From Algoriphagus litoralis (GTDB taxonomy: Bacteria > Bacteroidota > Bacteroidia > Cytophagales > Cyclobacteriaceae), in contig NZ_QGOL01000007.1 in assembly GCF_003259255.1 (NCBI RefSeq), positions 310,001 through 374,000 on the forward strand: a stretch of 64,000 nt of DNA. Reading direction: 5' to 3'. The position numbers and the translations under genes were made by a program. Below are positions 56,071 to 64,000 of the stretch, in pieces (positions within the stretch are counted from its first letter, which is position 1; each line of letters begins with the position of its first letter). Under the pieces are notes generated by a model, which worked only from the letters and a program-made list of their open reading frames with translations, searched no databases and had not been told where the DNA came from.

Positions 56071-56550
56071 ATGAGAAAAATAGATTTGCTCCTAGACGAA
56101 TATGGTCAAAGCCATCAAAATGACACCAATAAACTGATCCACTGGTTTTGTGTTCCGGCAATTTTCTTCAGTGTAGTGGGTTTGATTTTTAGTATCCCAT
56201 CCGAGATTTTGAGTGAACCGCTTTCCTTTTTGGGAAATTTCGCCAACTGGGCTTCAATTGCCCTGTTCTTGATTCTCATTTACTATATCTCTCTTTCTGT
56301 CCCATTGAGTCTGGGAATGCTTTTTTTCTCCGCGTTATGCCTGGCTTTGGCGAATTTTTTGAGCATTGTCTTTCCTGGGAAGCTTTGGATGATCAGTTTA
56401 GGGACTTTTGTTTTGGCTTGGATTGTACAGTTTTTCGGTCACAAGATCGAAGGCAAAAAGCCTTCATTTCTGAAGGATGTTCAGTTTTTGCTGATCGGTC
56501 CTGCCTGGCTCATGCATTTTATTTACAAAAAAATAGGGCTGGCTTATTGA
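56071..56550 (+). CDS. Mpo1-like family membrane protein (DUF962)
   Basis: 159 residues with about four membrane helices. The N-terminal signature YGQSHQNDTNKLIHWFCVPAI (about 11-31) carries the two conserved histidines, and QFFGHKIEGKKPSF (about 126-139) the third; this matches DUF962/Mpo1. Yeast Mpo1 is a dioxygenase that shortens 2-hydroxy fatty acids by one carbon using Fe2+; the His positions suggest the same chemistry here. Convergent with the patatin gene (17 bp between stops). Confidence 0.87.
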   Translation: MRKIDLLLDEYGQSHQNDTNKLIHWFCVPAIFFSVVGLIFSIPSEILSEPLSFLGNFANWASIALFLILIYYISLSVPLSLGMLFFSALCLALANFLSIVFPGKLWMISLGTFVLAWIVQFFGHKIEGKKPSFLKDVQFLLIGPAWLMHFIYKKIGLAY

Positions 56551-56567
56551 GTAAAAATGGGATTTGA

Positions 56568-58826
56568 TCAATTCCCCGGAAATAACTCTTGAATACGTGC
56601 AATGGCTTTTTTATTGGTGTTTGACTGGATACTCATGAGAATTGACTTTTTCTCCCGAGCAGTCAGCCTCCAATTCAGTGATGCGCGCTGCATCGTCTCT
56701 TGCGACCCGGACAATTCCTCTACTTGGACCTTTTCTGGGGCATATTCAAATTCAATTCGCTCCAGTTCAAAAGGCATCGATTCATTCATGTAATTGAAAA
56801 GCACTTCATTTTGGATCGTTTGGACATTGTCCCAATTGGTGTAGATATTCTTGAGTGGATTGAATATTTTCTCAAAGATTCTTGGCAGTTCTGTCTGCGG
56901 AATCTCCGTGGATTTTTCTGAATCACGGATCGAAATGACCACTACACCACTGGTATTATTGGCTATCCAGTCCTGAAACACGTACAAAAACCGCAAGCCA
57001 TCCTGAATCCCGAAATTGTCGGACAATCCCGTATCCATCGTTTCCATAGTAGGCTCAGAGGGAAGTTCTACATTAGGTGTAATAAAAGGAAACGTAGCGC
57101 TCATTCGCAGCGCACTCAGAAATCGCAGATTACCCGGATCATGCGACTCAAAAAACCGCAAAAAGTCGATCGACTGTTTTTTCTCTCCAAATCCAGTCTT
57201 TCCCAGAACCGAACTTCCAAAATAGGACATGGAGTGGGGCGTGATCACTAGCTTTCTCCCATCATTGGTCACCAGTGTTGTGACCGGTAGCAAGGGAATC
57301 TGGGCTTCAAATTCCGGTTGCTGATATGCGATCAGGGGTTTGTCCATGATCCCCATGGTATTGATATTGAGCTGATTTTCGAAGGCAAATCCACGATCTT
57401 TCAAATGACGATATCCCCGATACTCAAAGCGCTGATTTCTGATCAGTAGGTCATTGACCAATAACGTGAAAATGATAGGATTCAGATTGTCGGCTGAGAT
57501 TTGATCCAGATACTGAGGGGCGACTGGATCAAAAGCCGGGTCTGAAAGCGACCTCAGGTAAATTTCACGGAAAAACGCCTCACCTAAGACTCCGCCAGAA
57601 GCTCCTGTGTATAACTCCGTATGTCTAGTTATTTCCCCTTTAGTGGCTTGGTGTATAGTCTGTAAAACATGAAGAGTCCACATAGCGGCGCGTTGCCCTC
57701 CTCCACTGGCTGCTACCACTACCAACTTGGGCAAGGAGTCTTCGGGAAACTTGGACTTCCAATTTTCCAAAATCCTTAGGGTATTCTCACGGTCTTTTTT
57801 CAACGTATCGGGGTGAACCAGTGAATCCAGTCTAGCAAGCGTGTAGGGAGTTGGCTTAATGTCATAATTGATCCCAAAAGCCTCGTGTGGGCGATTGAGA
57901 AAAGAAAAATTGGAGAAAAAGTTGACCGAAAAGAGCAGCAAAAATACAATCAAAGTGGCCCAACTCCTCAACCAAAAACTCAATGCACCAACTAGCATAA
58001 TCAAAATAGCCAAAAGCAAAGTAACACTCATGGCAGCAGGAAACTGAAGAATCTCTTTCTCTTTGAAAAATCCCAAAAACAAAACAAACAGGATCAGGAA
58101 ACTCTGGATCAAGAATAGGTTCAGATGGTTTTGGTCAAATACCCTCAGCAACTTTTGCGCATCAAATCTTGCCAGATCAGGGCGAACATCCTGCAACTTG
58201 AGCTTCAGATCTAAATACGTGATGACTTGATCCTTTTTGTTCTTTATTTCTTTGTATTGGCTGAAAACTGTGGCTCGAGTCAAGCGGACTTTTCGAAGTC
58301 GCTTGTCAAGGTTACCGGCAAAGAGGATAAAAAAATCCTTATTGGTAAAGGAAAAGTACCCAAAAATCAACCCATAGCTCAGGATGCTTCCCAGACTGAA
58401 TCCAAGGTAAAATTTAACGACCTCCCAATTAGAAGGCAAGTCATTATCCAACTGGAAAACAACAAACTTGATGGTATAGAGCAAATAGAAAAGTAACGGG
58501 ACAATTGAGTTATTGATGCAATAATGGATGAAGGGCTTGGGTACCACTGCCAAAAACTTAAACTGCCTACCATCCACGATGTAAGTAGTCATGTGAAAAG
58601 CCATGGTCAGCATAGCCAATCCTACTCCCATCAGGGCAAAACTCAACCAAGAAACTTCATGCAAATACTCCGGATCCAAAAAAAGAAAAGGAATCCCTAA
58701 AACCACCCCAAATTGCTCCAAGATCACCCCTGCCAACACTACCCAGATCAGAAGTAAAGCGAGATTTTTACGCAGGTGAAGTAAGAAAAGCTGTATTGGA
58801 AAACTAAATAGAATTCGGTCTCTCAT
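56568..58826 (-). CDS. Patatin-like phospholipase with polytopic membrane N-terminus
   Basis: 752 residues. The N-terminal about 310 residues hold about seven or eight hydrophobic segments (for example 12-38, 60-80, 100-120, 140-165, 238-255, 268-300). The patatin domain (about 365-660) has the glycine-rich oxyanion region ASGGGQRAA (373-381), the nucleophile S400 in GASGG and a DTG triad (in MDTGLSDN, near 600). The usual dyad aspartate motif is DGG/A, so DTG is a variant. Likely a membrane-tethered lipid acyl hydrolase; substrate and topology are not shown by the sequence. A similar architecture occurs in other Bacteroidota, from memory. Confidence 0.82.
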   Translation of the reverse strand: MRDRILFSFPIQLFLLHLRKNLALLLIWVVLAGVILEQFGVVLGIPFLFLDPEYLHEVSWLSFALMGVGLAMLTMAFHMTTYIVDGRQFKFLAVVPKPFIHYCINNSIVPLLFYLLYTIKFVVFQLDNDLPSNWEVVKFYLGFSLGSILSYGLIFGYFSFTNKDFFILFAGNLDKRLRKVRLTRATVFSQYKEIKNKKDQVITYLDLKLKLQDVRPDLARFDAQKLLRVFDQNHLNLFLIQSFLILFVLFLGFFKEKEILQFPAAMSVTLLLAILIMLVGALSFWLRSWATLIVFLLLFSVNFFSNFSFLNRPHEAFGINYDIKPTPYTLARLDSLVHPDTLKKDRENTLRILENWKSKFPEDSLPKLVVVAASGGGQRAAMWTLHVLQTIHQATKGEITRHTELYTGASGGVLGEAFFREIYLRSLSDPAFDPVAPQYLDQISADNLNPIIFTLLVNDLLIRNQRFEYRGYRHLKDRGFAFENQLNINTMGIMDKPLIAYQQPEFEAQIPLLPVTTLVTNDGRKLVITPHSMSYFGSSVLGKTGFGEKKQSIDFLRFFESHDPGNLRFLSALRMSATFPFITPNVELPSEPTMETMDTGLSDNFGIQDGLRFLYVFQDWIANNTSGVVVISIRDSEKSTEIPQTELPRIFEKIFNPLKNIYTNWDNVQTIQNEVLFNYMNESMPFELERIEFEYAPEKVQVEELSGSQETMQRASLNWRLTAREKKSILMSIQSNTNKKAIARIQELFPGN

Positions 58827-59023
58827 GGGTTTAATGTTGTGAACAAGTTACTCTTTTTTGATAATTCCTAAGGATCCATCCGGCACGATTAGTTCTGCTT
58901 ATTTTTAGGAACTGACAATCAATGTTTTGGATAGTTAGCTAACCAAAGAGGTGAAGATATCCATGGAAATCATTCGCAGCTTTAGGATAGAAAAAGTACC
59001 TTCGAATCTTAAAACAGAAAAAG

Positions 59024-59515
59024 ATGAGAACCTGGTTTTTGTGCAAAGTAAAGTACGCAAAGGAAAATGAAGAAGGCTTGCTCAAGAGTATATCAGAGCA
59101 ATATTTGGTAGATGCAGTTTCTTTTACCGAAGCCGAGGCTATTCTCTATGACAGGCTAGGATCACAGATTCGAGGCGATTTTCAAGTGACAGGCATCAGC
59201 AAGAGCAACATCGTTGATGTATTTTTCTATGAGGATGCAGATCAGTGGTACAAGTGCAAAATCACCTACCTCATCGCCGACGGGGACAATGGCAAAGAGA
59301 AAAAAGTAACTCAATATATGATTGTCACTGCTGAAGATCTGCGCCAAGCCTATGACAGAATCCAAGAAAGTCTGAGCAACATGCTGGTGAGCTTCCGGGT
59401 ACCTGACATCACAGAGAGTCCAATCATTGAAGTATTTCCTTTTGAAAAAGACGAAGTAGCAGAACAGCTTCCTCCAGGGAACTTCCGTCCGGTAAATCAA
59501 ATCGAAGAAGAATAA
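59024..59515 (+). CDS. DUF4494 family protein
   Basis: 163 residues. The whole length matches DUF4494, a family restricted to Bacteroidota: MRTWFLCKVKYAKENEEGLLK, then VSFTEAEAIL, DVFFYEDADQWYKCKITY and PIIEVFPF near the end. No signal peptide or membrane segment. Function unknown. Weak -7-like TACCTTCG lies about 27 bp upstream. A terminator 10 nt past the stop ends the gene before the convergent HD protein. Confidence 0.85.
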   Translation: MRTWFLCKVKYAKENEEGLLKSISEQYLVDAVSFTEAEAILYDRLGSQIRGDFQVTGISKSNIVDVFFYEDADQWYKCKITYLIADGDNGKEKKVTQYMIVTAEDLRQAYDRIQESLSNMLVSFRVPDITESPIIEVFPFEKDEVAEQLPPGNFRPVNQIEEE

Positions 59516-59525
59516 GAAAATGAAT

Positions 59526-59554
59526 AAGAGCCACTGAAAATGGCTCTTTTTTTT
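59526..59554 (+). terminator. Rho-independent terminator after DUF4494 gene
   Basis: Stem AAGAGCCA (59526-59533) / TGGCTCTT (59541-59548), 7-nt loop and a T-run to 59554. It overlaps the stop codon of the HD-domain gene on the other strand by 2 nt. Confidence 0.85.
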
Positions 59555-60164
59555 AGCTCAGGTCGGAATTAGCTTGATTGGCAATCACAAACTGTATCAG
59601 CTCATCCATGGTGATACCCGCCCGCTCACTTGCATCTAGAATATCCGCTCTGCTGACTTGTGCAGCAAAGGTTTTATCTTTTAACCGCTTTTTAACTCCC
59701 TTCACTTCCATTCCTACGTAGCCCTCAGGTCGCATCAGCGAATAGGCATGAACAAAACCGCTCAACTCATCAAACGCATAAAGCATCTTATCCATCTCAG
59801 AAACAGGCTCCACTCCAAAATAGCGTGGACCATGCGAAGCAATCGCCCGGATTATTTCAGGATCGATACCCCGCAGTTCTAATTCCTCGATGATCTTCCT
59901 ACAATGCTGATCGGGCCATTGATCCCAGTCGGCATCATGAAGCAAGCCTGCCAAATACCATTTATGAATATTTAGGTCATCCAGCCCTCTCGAAGCCGCG
60001 AAAGCCTTCATCAAATGGGCAACTTGTTTCATGTGAACTTTAAGTTTTTCATTCAATACCCAATCATCCAGAAGACGCTTTGCTTCCGGAGTAGACAAAA
60101 CCTGATCGATATTTTGAGGATTACCAAAGCTACTTCTGTTTAGTCGAAGTGAATCATTTTCCAT
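59553..60164 (-). CDS. HD-domain protein (putative hydrolase)
   Basis: 203 residues. HD motif near 74 (AGLLHDADWDQWPDQH), with upstream HMKQVAHL that fits the first histidine of the domain, then IRAIASHGPRYFG (about 115-127). This set is characteristic of HDIG/HD phosphohydrolases, which act on nucleotides or small phosphorylated compounds. The substrate is unknown. Convergent with DUF4494 and divergent from the PAS gene (80 bp between starts). Confidence 0.83.
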   Translation of the reverse strand: MENDSLRLNRSSFGNPQNIDQVLSTPEAKRLLDDWVLNEKLKVHMKQVAHLMKAFAASRGLDDLNIHKWYLAGLLHDADWDQWPDQHCRKIIEELELRGIDPEIIRAIASHGPRYFGVEPVSEMDKMLYAFDELSGFVHAYSLMRPEGYVGMEVKGVKKRLKDKTFAAQVSRADILDASERAGITMDELIQFVIANQANSDLS

Positions 60165-60232
60165 TTTAAATATATTTTATTGTATTTTAAATAATTTTTT
60201 ATGTCTTACGTACTTCAAACGAAGAAATCAAT

Positions 60233-60240
60233 TACCTTTG
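60233..60240 (+). promoter_or_regulatory. -7 element directly in front of PAS gene start
   Basis: TACCTTTG matches TAnnTTTG and ends 4 nt before the ATG at 60245. If used, the transcript would start at or within a few bases of the ATG, so the gene may be translated without a leader. No TTTG is seen at -33. Confidence 0.5.
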
Positions 60241-60244
60241 TACC

Positions 60245-61291
60245 ATGCAGAGTTGGGATTCGATCAAAGTCTTGAGTAACCTAGCAATCACCTCAGAGTA
60301 TTTTCTGCAGGTGACCTTGGATAAGTCTGGAAAGGTTCTTTCCTCTGACTCAGGCATTGGCCCGGTTCCTTCACTTTTCGATCACAAAGAAAAACCCATA
60401 TTTTTTGCTGATTGCTTTCTCGCCTCTGATTGGTCAAAATATGAAAATCAGCGAATAAAAGCTTGGAAAAGCAGTCATCAATCCTTCATCGTTGACCTTC
60501 AAAAAATTAACCATCCAGACGGTAACACAGTCCTGACCAAATGGGAGTTTTTTTTCATCACAGAGGACTTTGGAACATGCCTTGGACTTGGTCATCCAGT
60601 AGAGCCTCTTCGTCCATACAATTTAGGCCTGGGAGAATTCATTGAAGGCACCACCAATAGTAATGAGCTGGTCGATATCCTACTAGAAAATAAGCTTCTT
60701 GGATTTTGGGATTTTGAGCCGGAAACCAAAACTGATTACATCAGTAGCGGACTCGCCCAAATGCTCGGTTATTCTGAAGATGAGATCCGAAGTCAAAAGA
60801 ATATTTCTTGGCAGAATCACATTCATGCTGATGATATCCAAGGCTTGATCAAGGACTTGTCGATGCACTTCAAAACCACCGGAAATATTCCTTTTAGAAA
60901 AGAATTTAGGATAGTATCCAAGGGAAATCAAGTCAGTTGGGTGATCGGATTTGGCAAGACTACTAAATGGAAGGAGGATGGTCATCCAAGCAAAGTTCAG
61001 GGACTATTGATTGACATCACAGAAAAGAAAAAGCAGGAAATATGGATGCGTGAACACCATTATTTCCTTCGTGATCTAGCATTCCAGCAATCGCATTCAC
61101 TACGGGCTCGGGTAGCCAATATTCTCGGTATACTTGAAATCATGGATACCGAACATCAAACTCCGGAGTCCCGGAAACTTCTTGATATTCTCAAGACAGA
61201 ATCCAAACAGCTTGACCAAGCCCTAAAGAAAAGCATTAAAGACTCCGTCAACCAAAATGAATCTTGGGAACGCGGTATCGGTCCTTCCTGA
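60245..61291 (+). CDS. PAS-domain protein with a histidine-kinase dimerisation segment and no kinase domain
   Basis: 348 residues. A divergent PAS-like N-terminal part (about 15-115), a PAS_3/PAC-type domain (about 145-272, with LLGFWDFEPETKTDYIS and QGLLIDITEKKKQ), then a helical part with FQQSHSLRARVANILGI (280-296), where H284 sits where the phosphoryl-accepting histidine of Bacteroidota PAS kinases is found. The protein ends about 50 residues later; there is no HATPase_c (N, G1, G2) domain. It may be a sensor that dimerises with or is phosphorylated by another kinase, or a truncated kinase. No membrane segment. Confidence 0.8.
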   Translation: MQSWDSIKVLSNLAITSEYFLQVTLDKSGKVLSSDSGIGPVPSLFDHKEKPIFFADCFLASDWSKYENQRIKAWKSSHQSFIVDLQKINHPDGNTVLTKWEFFFITEDFGTCLGLGHPVEPLRPYNLGLGEFIEGTTNSNELVDILLENKLLGFWDFEPETKTDYISSGLAQMLGYSEDEIRSQKNISWQNHIHADDIQGLIKDLSMHFKTTGNIPFRKEFRIVSKGNQVSWVIGFGKTTKWKEDGHPSKVQGLLIDITEKKKQEIWMREHHYFLRDLAFQQSHSLRARVANILGILEIMDTEHQTPESRKLLDILKTESKQLDQALKKSIKDSVNQNESWERGIGPS

Positions 61292-61347
61292 TTAGAGATT
61301 TCTGATTTTCCACTTGGCTTTCAGATAGCCCCAAACTACGCCGGGGC

Positions 61348-62220
61348 TCATGGCTTTTTTCCTCGGGAAGCCTCCATCATATCCCACATTTCTTGAGGTA
61401 TTTGGTCCAGATTGTTAAATTCACCTGCTCCCTTAAGCCACTCACCGCCATCTATGGTAATGACTTCCCCATTGACATAGGCTGAGAAATCAGAGACCAA
61501 GTATGCAGCGATATTAGCCAGCTCCTGGTGCTCACCGACTCTGCCTACCGGGACTTTTTTTGCAGGATCAAATTTCTTTACCAGGTCTCCTGGCAGCAAT
61601 CTGCTCCATGCGCCTTCAGTCGGAAAAGGACCAGGAGCAATTGCATTAGACCTGATTCCGTATTTGGCCCACTCTACAGCCAAGGAGCGAGTCATGGCCA
61701 AAACTCCTGCTTTCGCCGCTGCGGAAGGGACCACGTAACCCGATCCAGTCCATGCATACGTCGTGACGATATTTAAAAATGTACCTGACTGCTTTTGGGC
61801 TATCCAATCTTTACCTGCGGTGAGGGTCACCTGTGACGTTCCTTTGAGTACGATATCCAAAACAGTATTGAAGGCATTTGTTGACAGCCGTTCGGTCGGG
61901 CTGATGAAGTTTCCTGCAGCATTATTGAGTACCGCGTGGATTTGACCCAGCTCAGCTTTGGATTTTTCCCACATAGCCTCTACTTGTTCGATATCACGAA
62001 CATCGCATGCCACCGGAAAAACCATCCCGCCATTTTTCTCCATCATTTCCCGAGCCGTCTCTTCCAAAACATCCAGCTTACGGGAAGTGATCACGAGATT
62101 CGCTCCCAGTCTTAAAAAATATTCACCCATTGAGCGTCCTAGGCCGGTACCACCTCCAGTGATGAGAATGTTTTTATCTTTGAGTGCCCCATCTCGGAGC
62201 ATTCCTTCGTTATAGTTCAT
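61348..62220 (-). CDS. SDR family oxidoreductase, 2,4-dienoyl-CoA reductase-like
   Basis: 290 residues from ATG 62220 (MNYNEGMLRDGALKDK); the ORF up to 62376 has no support. The NADP motif is GGGTGLGRSMG (about 22-32). Instead of the usual YxxxK the active-site region reads TGSGYVVPSAAAKAGVLAM, which is the pattern of mammalian-type 2,4-dienoyl-CoA reductases, where the catalytic tyrosine is absent. It should reduce the double bond of 2,4-dienoyl-CoA in breakdown of unsaturated fatty acids. Promoter on the minus strand at 62243-62273. Confidence 0.88.
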   Translation of the reverse strand: MNYNEGMLRDGALKDKNILITGGGTGLGRSMGEYFLRLGANLVITSRKLDVLEETAREMMEKNGGMVFPVACDVRDIEQVEAMWEKSKAELGQIHAVLNNAAGNFISPTERLSTNAFNTVLDIVLKGTSQVTLTAGKDWIAQKQSGTFLNIVTTYAWTGSGYVVPSAAAKAGVLAMTRSLAVEWAKYGIRSNAIAPGPFPTEGAWSRLLPGDLVKKFDPAKKVPVGRVGEHQELANIAAYLVSDFSAYVNGEVITIDGGEWLKGAGEFNNLDQIPQEMWDMMEASRGKKP

Positions 62221-62242
62221 TTTAAAGTAAGTTCGTTTTAGT

Positions 62243-62273
62243 CCAAGATAGTAATCGGGCGCGGTAATTGAAA
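62243..62273 (-). promoter_or_regulatory. Bacteroidota-type promoter for SDR gene
   Basis: On the minus strand TTTC (62273-62270), 19 nt, TATCTTGG (62250-62243). Each box has one mismatch to TTTG / TAnnTTTG, with ideal spacing. The -7 box ends 22 nt before the start codon. Confidence 0.55.
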
Positions 62274-62290
62274 GGAATTGTGAATACTGT

Positions 62291-63097
62291 ATGCAAATGA
62301 AAAATCTCCTGCTTCTTTTTCTTTGTTCATTGATCTTAAGCTCCTGCACAGAGGACGTCAGCCGAAATATCAACACTGACTTAACACAGGAAGCTGATCA
62401 GTTTTTTAGATTCTCAAGTGCTTTAGGCGAAACCGGGTATCTAGGAAATATTTCCTACGGAGATTATTTCAGAATAAGTGGTGACGAAATCCCCGGCTGT
62501 CCCCTCATCACTCGCAATACTGCTACACGTACGATCATTTTAGACTATTCCAATCCGCAAGCATGCGAACACTTAAATTCAATACCAAGAGAAGGGAAAA
62601 TCATACTGGACTTTGGATTATCCAACACAGCCGAGGCCAGTTGGACCATGAAATATGAAGACTACTCTTTCGGAAGTATTAAAATCGAGGGTGTTAGGGT
62701 ATTTAGGAATATTTCGTTTAATGAAAATCAGGAAAGCGTAGAAAACCTAAAAATTACATTGGATCCAAACCTTGGATTTGTAGTCAATGGCACATTGTCC
62801 TACTCAGTGGCCAGGCTCAGTGCACGACCATTTGCACTTAGCACCAGAGGAAGAGTAGAAGGTACTAATCCTGCCGGTAGAAATTTCTTTGCCGCTATCA
62901 CAGGTGCAAAAGAGCAATTATTTTCCTGTTATCGGCTGGGATGGGAACTACCTCAATCCGGTACGGAATCTTGGATTGTGAGTAGAGGAAATTCAAGCAG
63001 TCTGGAATACATGGTGAAATTTGAAACTGGTGATGGGTGTAATCCTACGGTAATTTCTACTCTTCCTGATGGGAGGACGATTCAATTGAACCCATAA
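62291..63097 (+). CDS. Lipoprotein of unknown function
   Basis: 268 residues (ATG 62291, or 62297 two codons later). Lipobox LSSC (cysteine at about 19). After a short linker the body appears beta-rich. It holds several cysteines (in PGCPLITRN, NPQACEHLN, LFSCYRLG and GDGCNPTVIS), which could form two disulfides in the periplasm. I do not recognise the family. It is a single gene between the SDR gene and ahcY, with a hairpin at its end. Confidence 0.7.
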   Translation: MQMKNLLLLFLCSLILSSCTEDVSRNINTDLTQEADQFFRFSSALGETGYLGNISYGDYFRISGDEIPGCPLITRNTATRTIILDYSNPQACEHLNSIPREGKIILDFGLSNTAEASWTMKYEDYSFGSIKIEGVRVFRNISFNENQESVENLKITLDPNLGFVVNGTLSYSVARLSARPFALSTRGRVEGTNPAGRNFFAAITGAKEQLFSCYRLGWELPQSGTESWIVSRGNSSSLEYMVKFETGDGCNPTVISTLPDGRTIQLNP

Positions 63098-63124
63098 AAA
63101 AAGCCCCGAATTTCTCCGAGGCTT
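63096..63124 (-). terminator. Rho-independent terminator for ahcY
   Basis: Read on the minus strand: AAGCCTCGGA (63124-63115), GAAA loop, TTCGGGGCTT (63110-63101), then seven T (63102-63096). The 10-bp stem contains two G-U pairs. On the plus strand the same hairpin has mismatches and no T-run, so it works mainly for ahcY, placed 23 nt past its stop. Confidence 0.85.
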
Positions 63125-63146
63125 ATTCTTAATCAGTTTATCAGAA

Positions 63147-64000
63147 TTAATATCTGTAGTACTCTGGCTTGAATGGTCCTTGAACCTCCACACCGATGTA
63201 TTGTGCCTGATCTTCAGATAGCGTATCCAGTTCGACTCCTAGCTTTGCCAAGTGAAGTGCTGCCACTTTCTCATCCAGATGCTTTGGAAGCACGTATACG
63301 CCTGGCTGATACTTCTCGTGATTAGCCCAAAGCTCCAACTGTGCAAGTGTTTGGTTGGTAAATGAATTGGACATCACAAAGGATGGGTGCCCAGTAGCAC
63401 AACCCAAGTTCACCAATCGACCTTCGGCCAAGACGATGATTTCTTTTCCATCCAGTTCATAGAGATCCACCTGCGGCTTGATCACATTTTTGGTGTGACC
63501 GTAGTTTTTGTTCAACCACGCCATGTCGATTTCATTGTCAAAGTGGCCGATGTTACACACGATCGCCTTGTCTTTCATCGCTTTGAAGTACTCTCCATTG
63601 ATGATGTCTTTATTTCCTGTAGCTGTGACGATGATGTCTCCTTCTTTTACAGCATCCTTCATCTTTTTCACTGCAAATCCGTCCATCGCAGCTTGAAGCG
63701 CACAGATCGGATCAATTTCAGTCACGATTACTCGAGCACCGGCACCTCGAAGTGAAGCGGCAGAGCCTTTTCCAACATCACCATATCCTGCCACAACCGC
63801 TACTTTTCCAGCCATCATCACGTCAGTAGCGCGACGAATCGCATCCACAAGAGACTCTTTACAGCCGTATTTGTTATCAAATTTAGACTTGGTCACCGAG
63901 TCGTTCACATTGATCGCAGGCATCGGAAGGGTGCCATTCTTCATTCTTTCATAAAGTCTGTGGACACCTGTCGTGGTCTCCTCTGACAATCCTCTGATTC
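63147..64000 (-). CDS. ahcY: S-adenosylhomocysteinase, 5' end outside window
   Basis: C-terminal about 284 residues of a protein of normal length about 430; the reading frame is open to the right edge ([19 protein letters not shown]). The NAD-binding motif GYGDVGKG and the [19 protein letters not shown] segment with the catalytic lysine and aspartate are present, and the end reads [10 protein letters not shown] as in nearly all family members. It splits S-adenosylhomocysteine into adenosine and homocysteine in the methyl cycle. No riboswitch can be assessed because the leader is outside. Terminator downstream at 63096-63124. Confidence 0.97.
   Translation of the reverse strand, partial: IRGLSEETTTGVHRLYERMKNGTLPMPAINVNDSVTKSKFDNKYGCKESLVDAIRRATDVMMAGKVAVVAGYGDVGKGSAASLRGAGARVIVTEIDPICALQAAMDGFAVKKMKDAVKEGDIIVTATGNKDIINGEYFKAMKDKAIVCNIGHFDNEIDMAWLNKNYGHTKNVIKPQVDLYELDGKEIIVLAEGRLVNLGCATGHPSFVMSNSFTNQTLAQLELWANHEKYQPGVYVLPKHLDEKVAALHLAKLGVELDTLSEDQAQYIGVEVQGPFKPEYYRY

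Noticed and set aside
61327-61360. Possible terminator after the PAS gene (AGCCCC...GGGGCT)
   Set aside because: Only 6 bp of stem, it overlaps the SDR stop, and the T-run starts several bases after the stem; too weak to list.
1-64000. tRNA, rRNA, insertion sequence or prophage
   Set aside because: I looked for cloverleaf-like segments, transposase motifs and phage structural genes and saw none; a tRNAscan or ISfinder run would be decisive.

Overview
The window looks like chromosomal DNA from a Bacteroidota bacterium of the order Cytophagales, most like Cyclobacteriaceae/Algoriphagus-type genomes. The support is: three core type IX secretion (T9SS) genes (sprA, porU, porV); several Bacteroidota-type promoters (TTTG, about 19 nt, TAnnTTTG) with few Shine-Dalgarno sequences; TonB-family proteins; and family proteins typical of the phylum (DUF4292, DUF4494, DUF4837). 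The genus is an inference. I see no rRNA, tRNA, CRISPR array, insertion sequence, integrase or phage gene. Coding density is high and no gap without a gene exceeds about 215 bases.

Layout. 1-4790: the 3' part of a purple-acid-phosphatase-like protein, a large membrane protein with TPRs, a GNAT acetyltransferase and a secreted protein of unknown function. 4825-7250: a PadR regulator followed by three tandem paralogous membrane proteins, with a candidate operator in front; this is the least explained module. 7289-10827: an operon on the minus strand with a glycosyltransferase, a sugar aminotransferase and a DUF819 transporter. 11035-12489: isocitrate dehydrogenase, with repeat-rich DNA downstream. 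12648-21966: a plus-strand run with enoyl-CoA hydratase, a Wzx-like flippase, a TPR protein, a DUF4292 lipoprotein, an EnvC-like murein hydrolase activator, tatA, gatA and a LysM transglycosylase, i.e. envelope assembly.

22076-35616: DUF4837 lipoprotein, malic enzyme, ruvA, sprA, gcvH, vanZ-like and two TonB-family proteins, the last two each closed by a clear terminator. 35719-42542, minus strand: an outer-membrane barrel protein behind a perfect palindrome, YicC nuclease, a 1098-residue protein joining a degenerate peptidase, a TolB-like propeller and a BamA-like barrel, and an FAD oxidoreductase. 42598-49676, plus strand with 1-4 base overlaps: metallo-hydrolase, pssA, porU, porV and an M16 peptidase homologue without catalytic residues.

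49677-51974: a small glycan operon (FdtA-like ketoisomerase, acyltransferase-like protein, GT2). 52140-59515: YigZ, DEDDy exonuclease, NhaC antiporter, FAD oxidoreductase, Mpo1-like protein, a membrane-anchored patatin and DUF4494. 59553-64000: HD protein, a PAS protein ending in a histidine-kinase dimerisation segment without a kinase domain, a dienoyl-CoA-reductase-like SDR, an orphan lipoprotein, and the C-terminal part of S-adenosylhomocysteinase running off the right edge.

Functionally, much of the window serves the cell envelope: outer-membrane secretion (SprA translocon, PorU/PorV attachment), peptidoglycan remodelling (EnvC-like, MltD-like), surface glycans (two small glycan operons and a flippase), TonB energy transduction and phospholipid synthesis (PssA). 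Central metabolism (Icd, MaeB, GcvH, AhcY) is interspersed.
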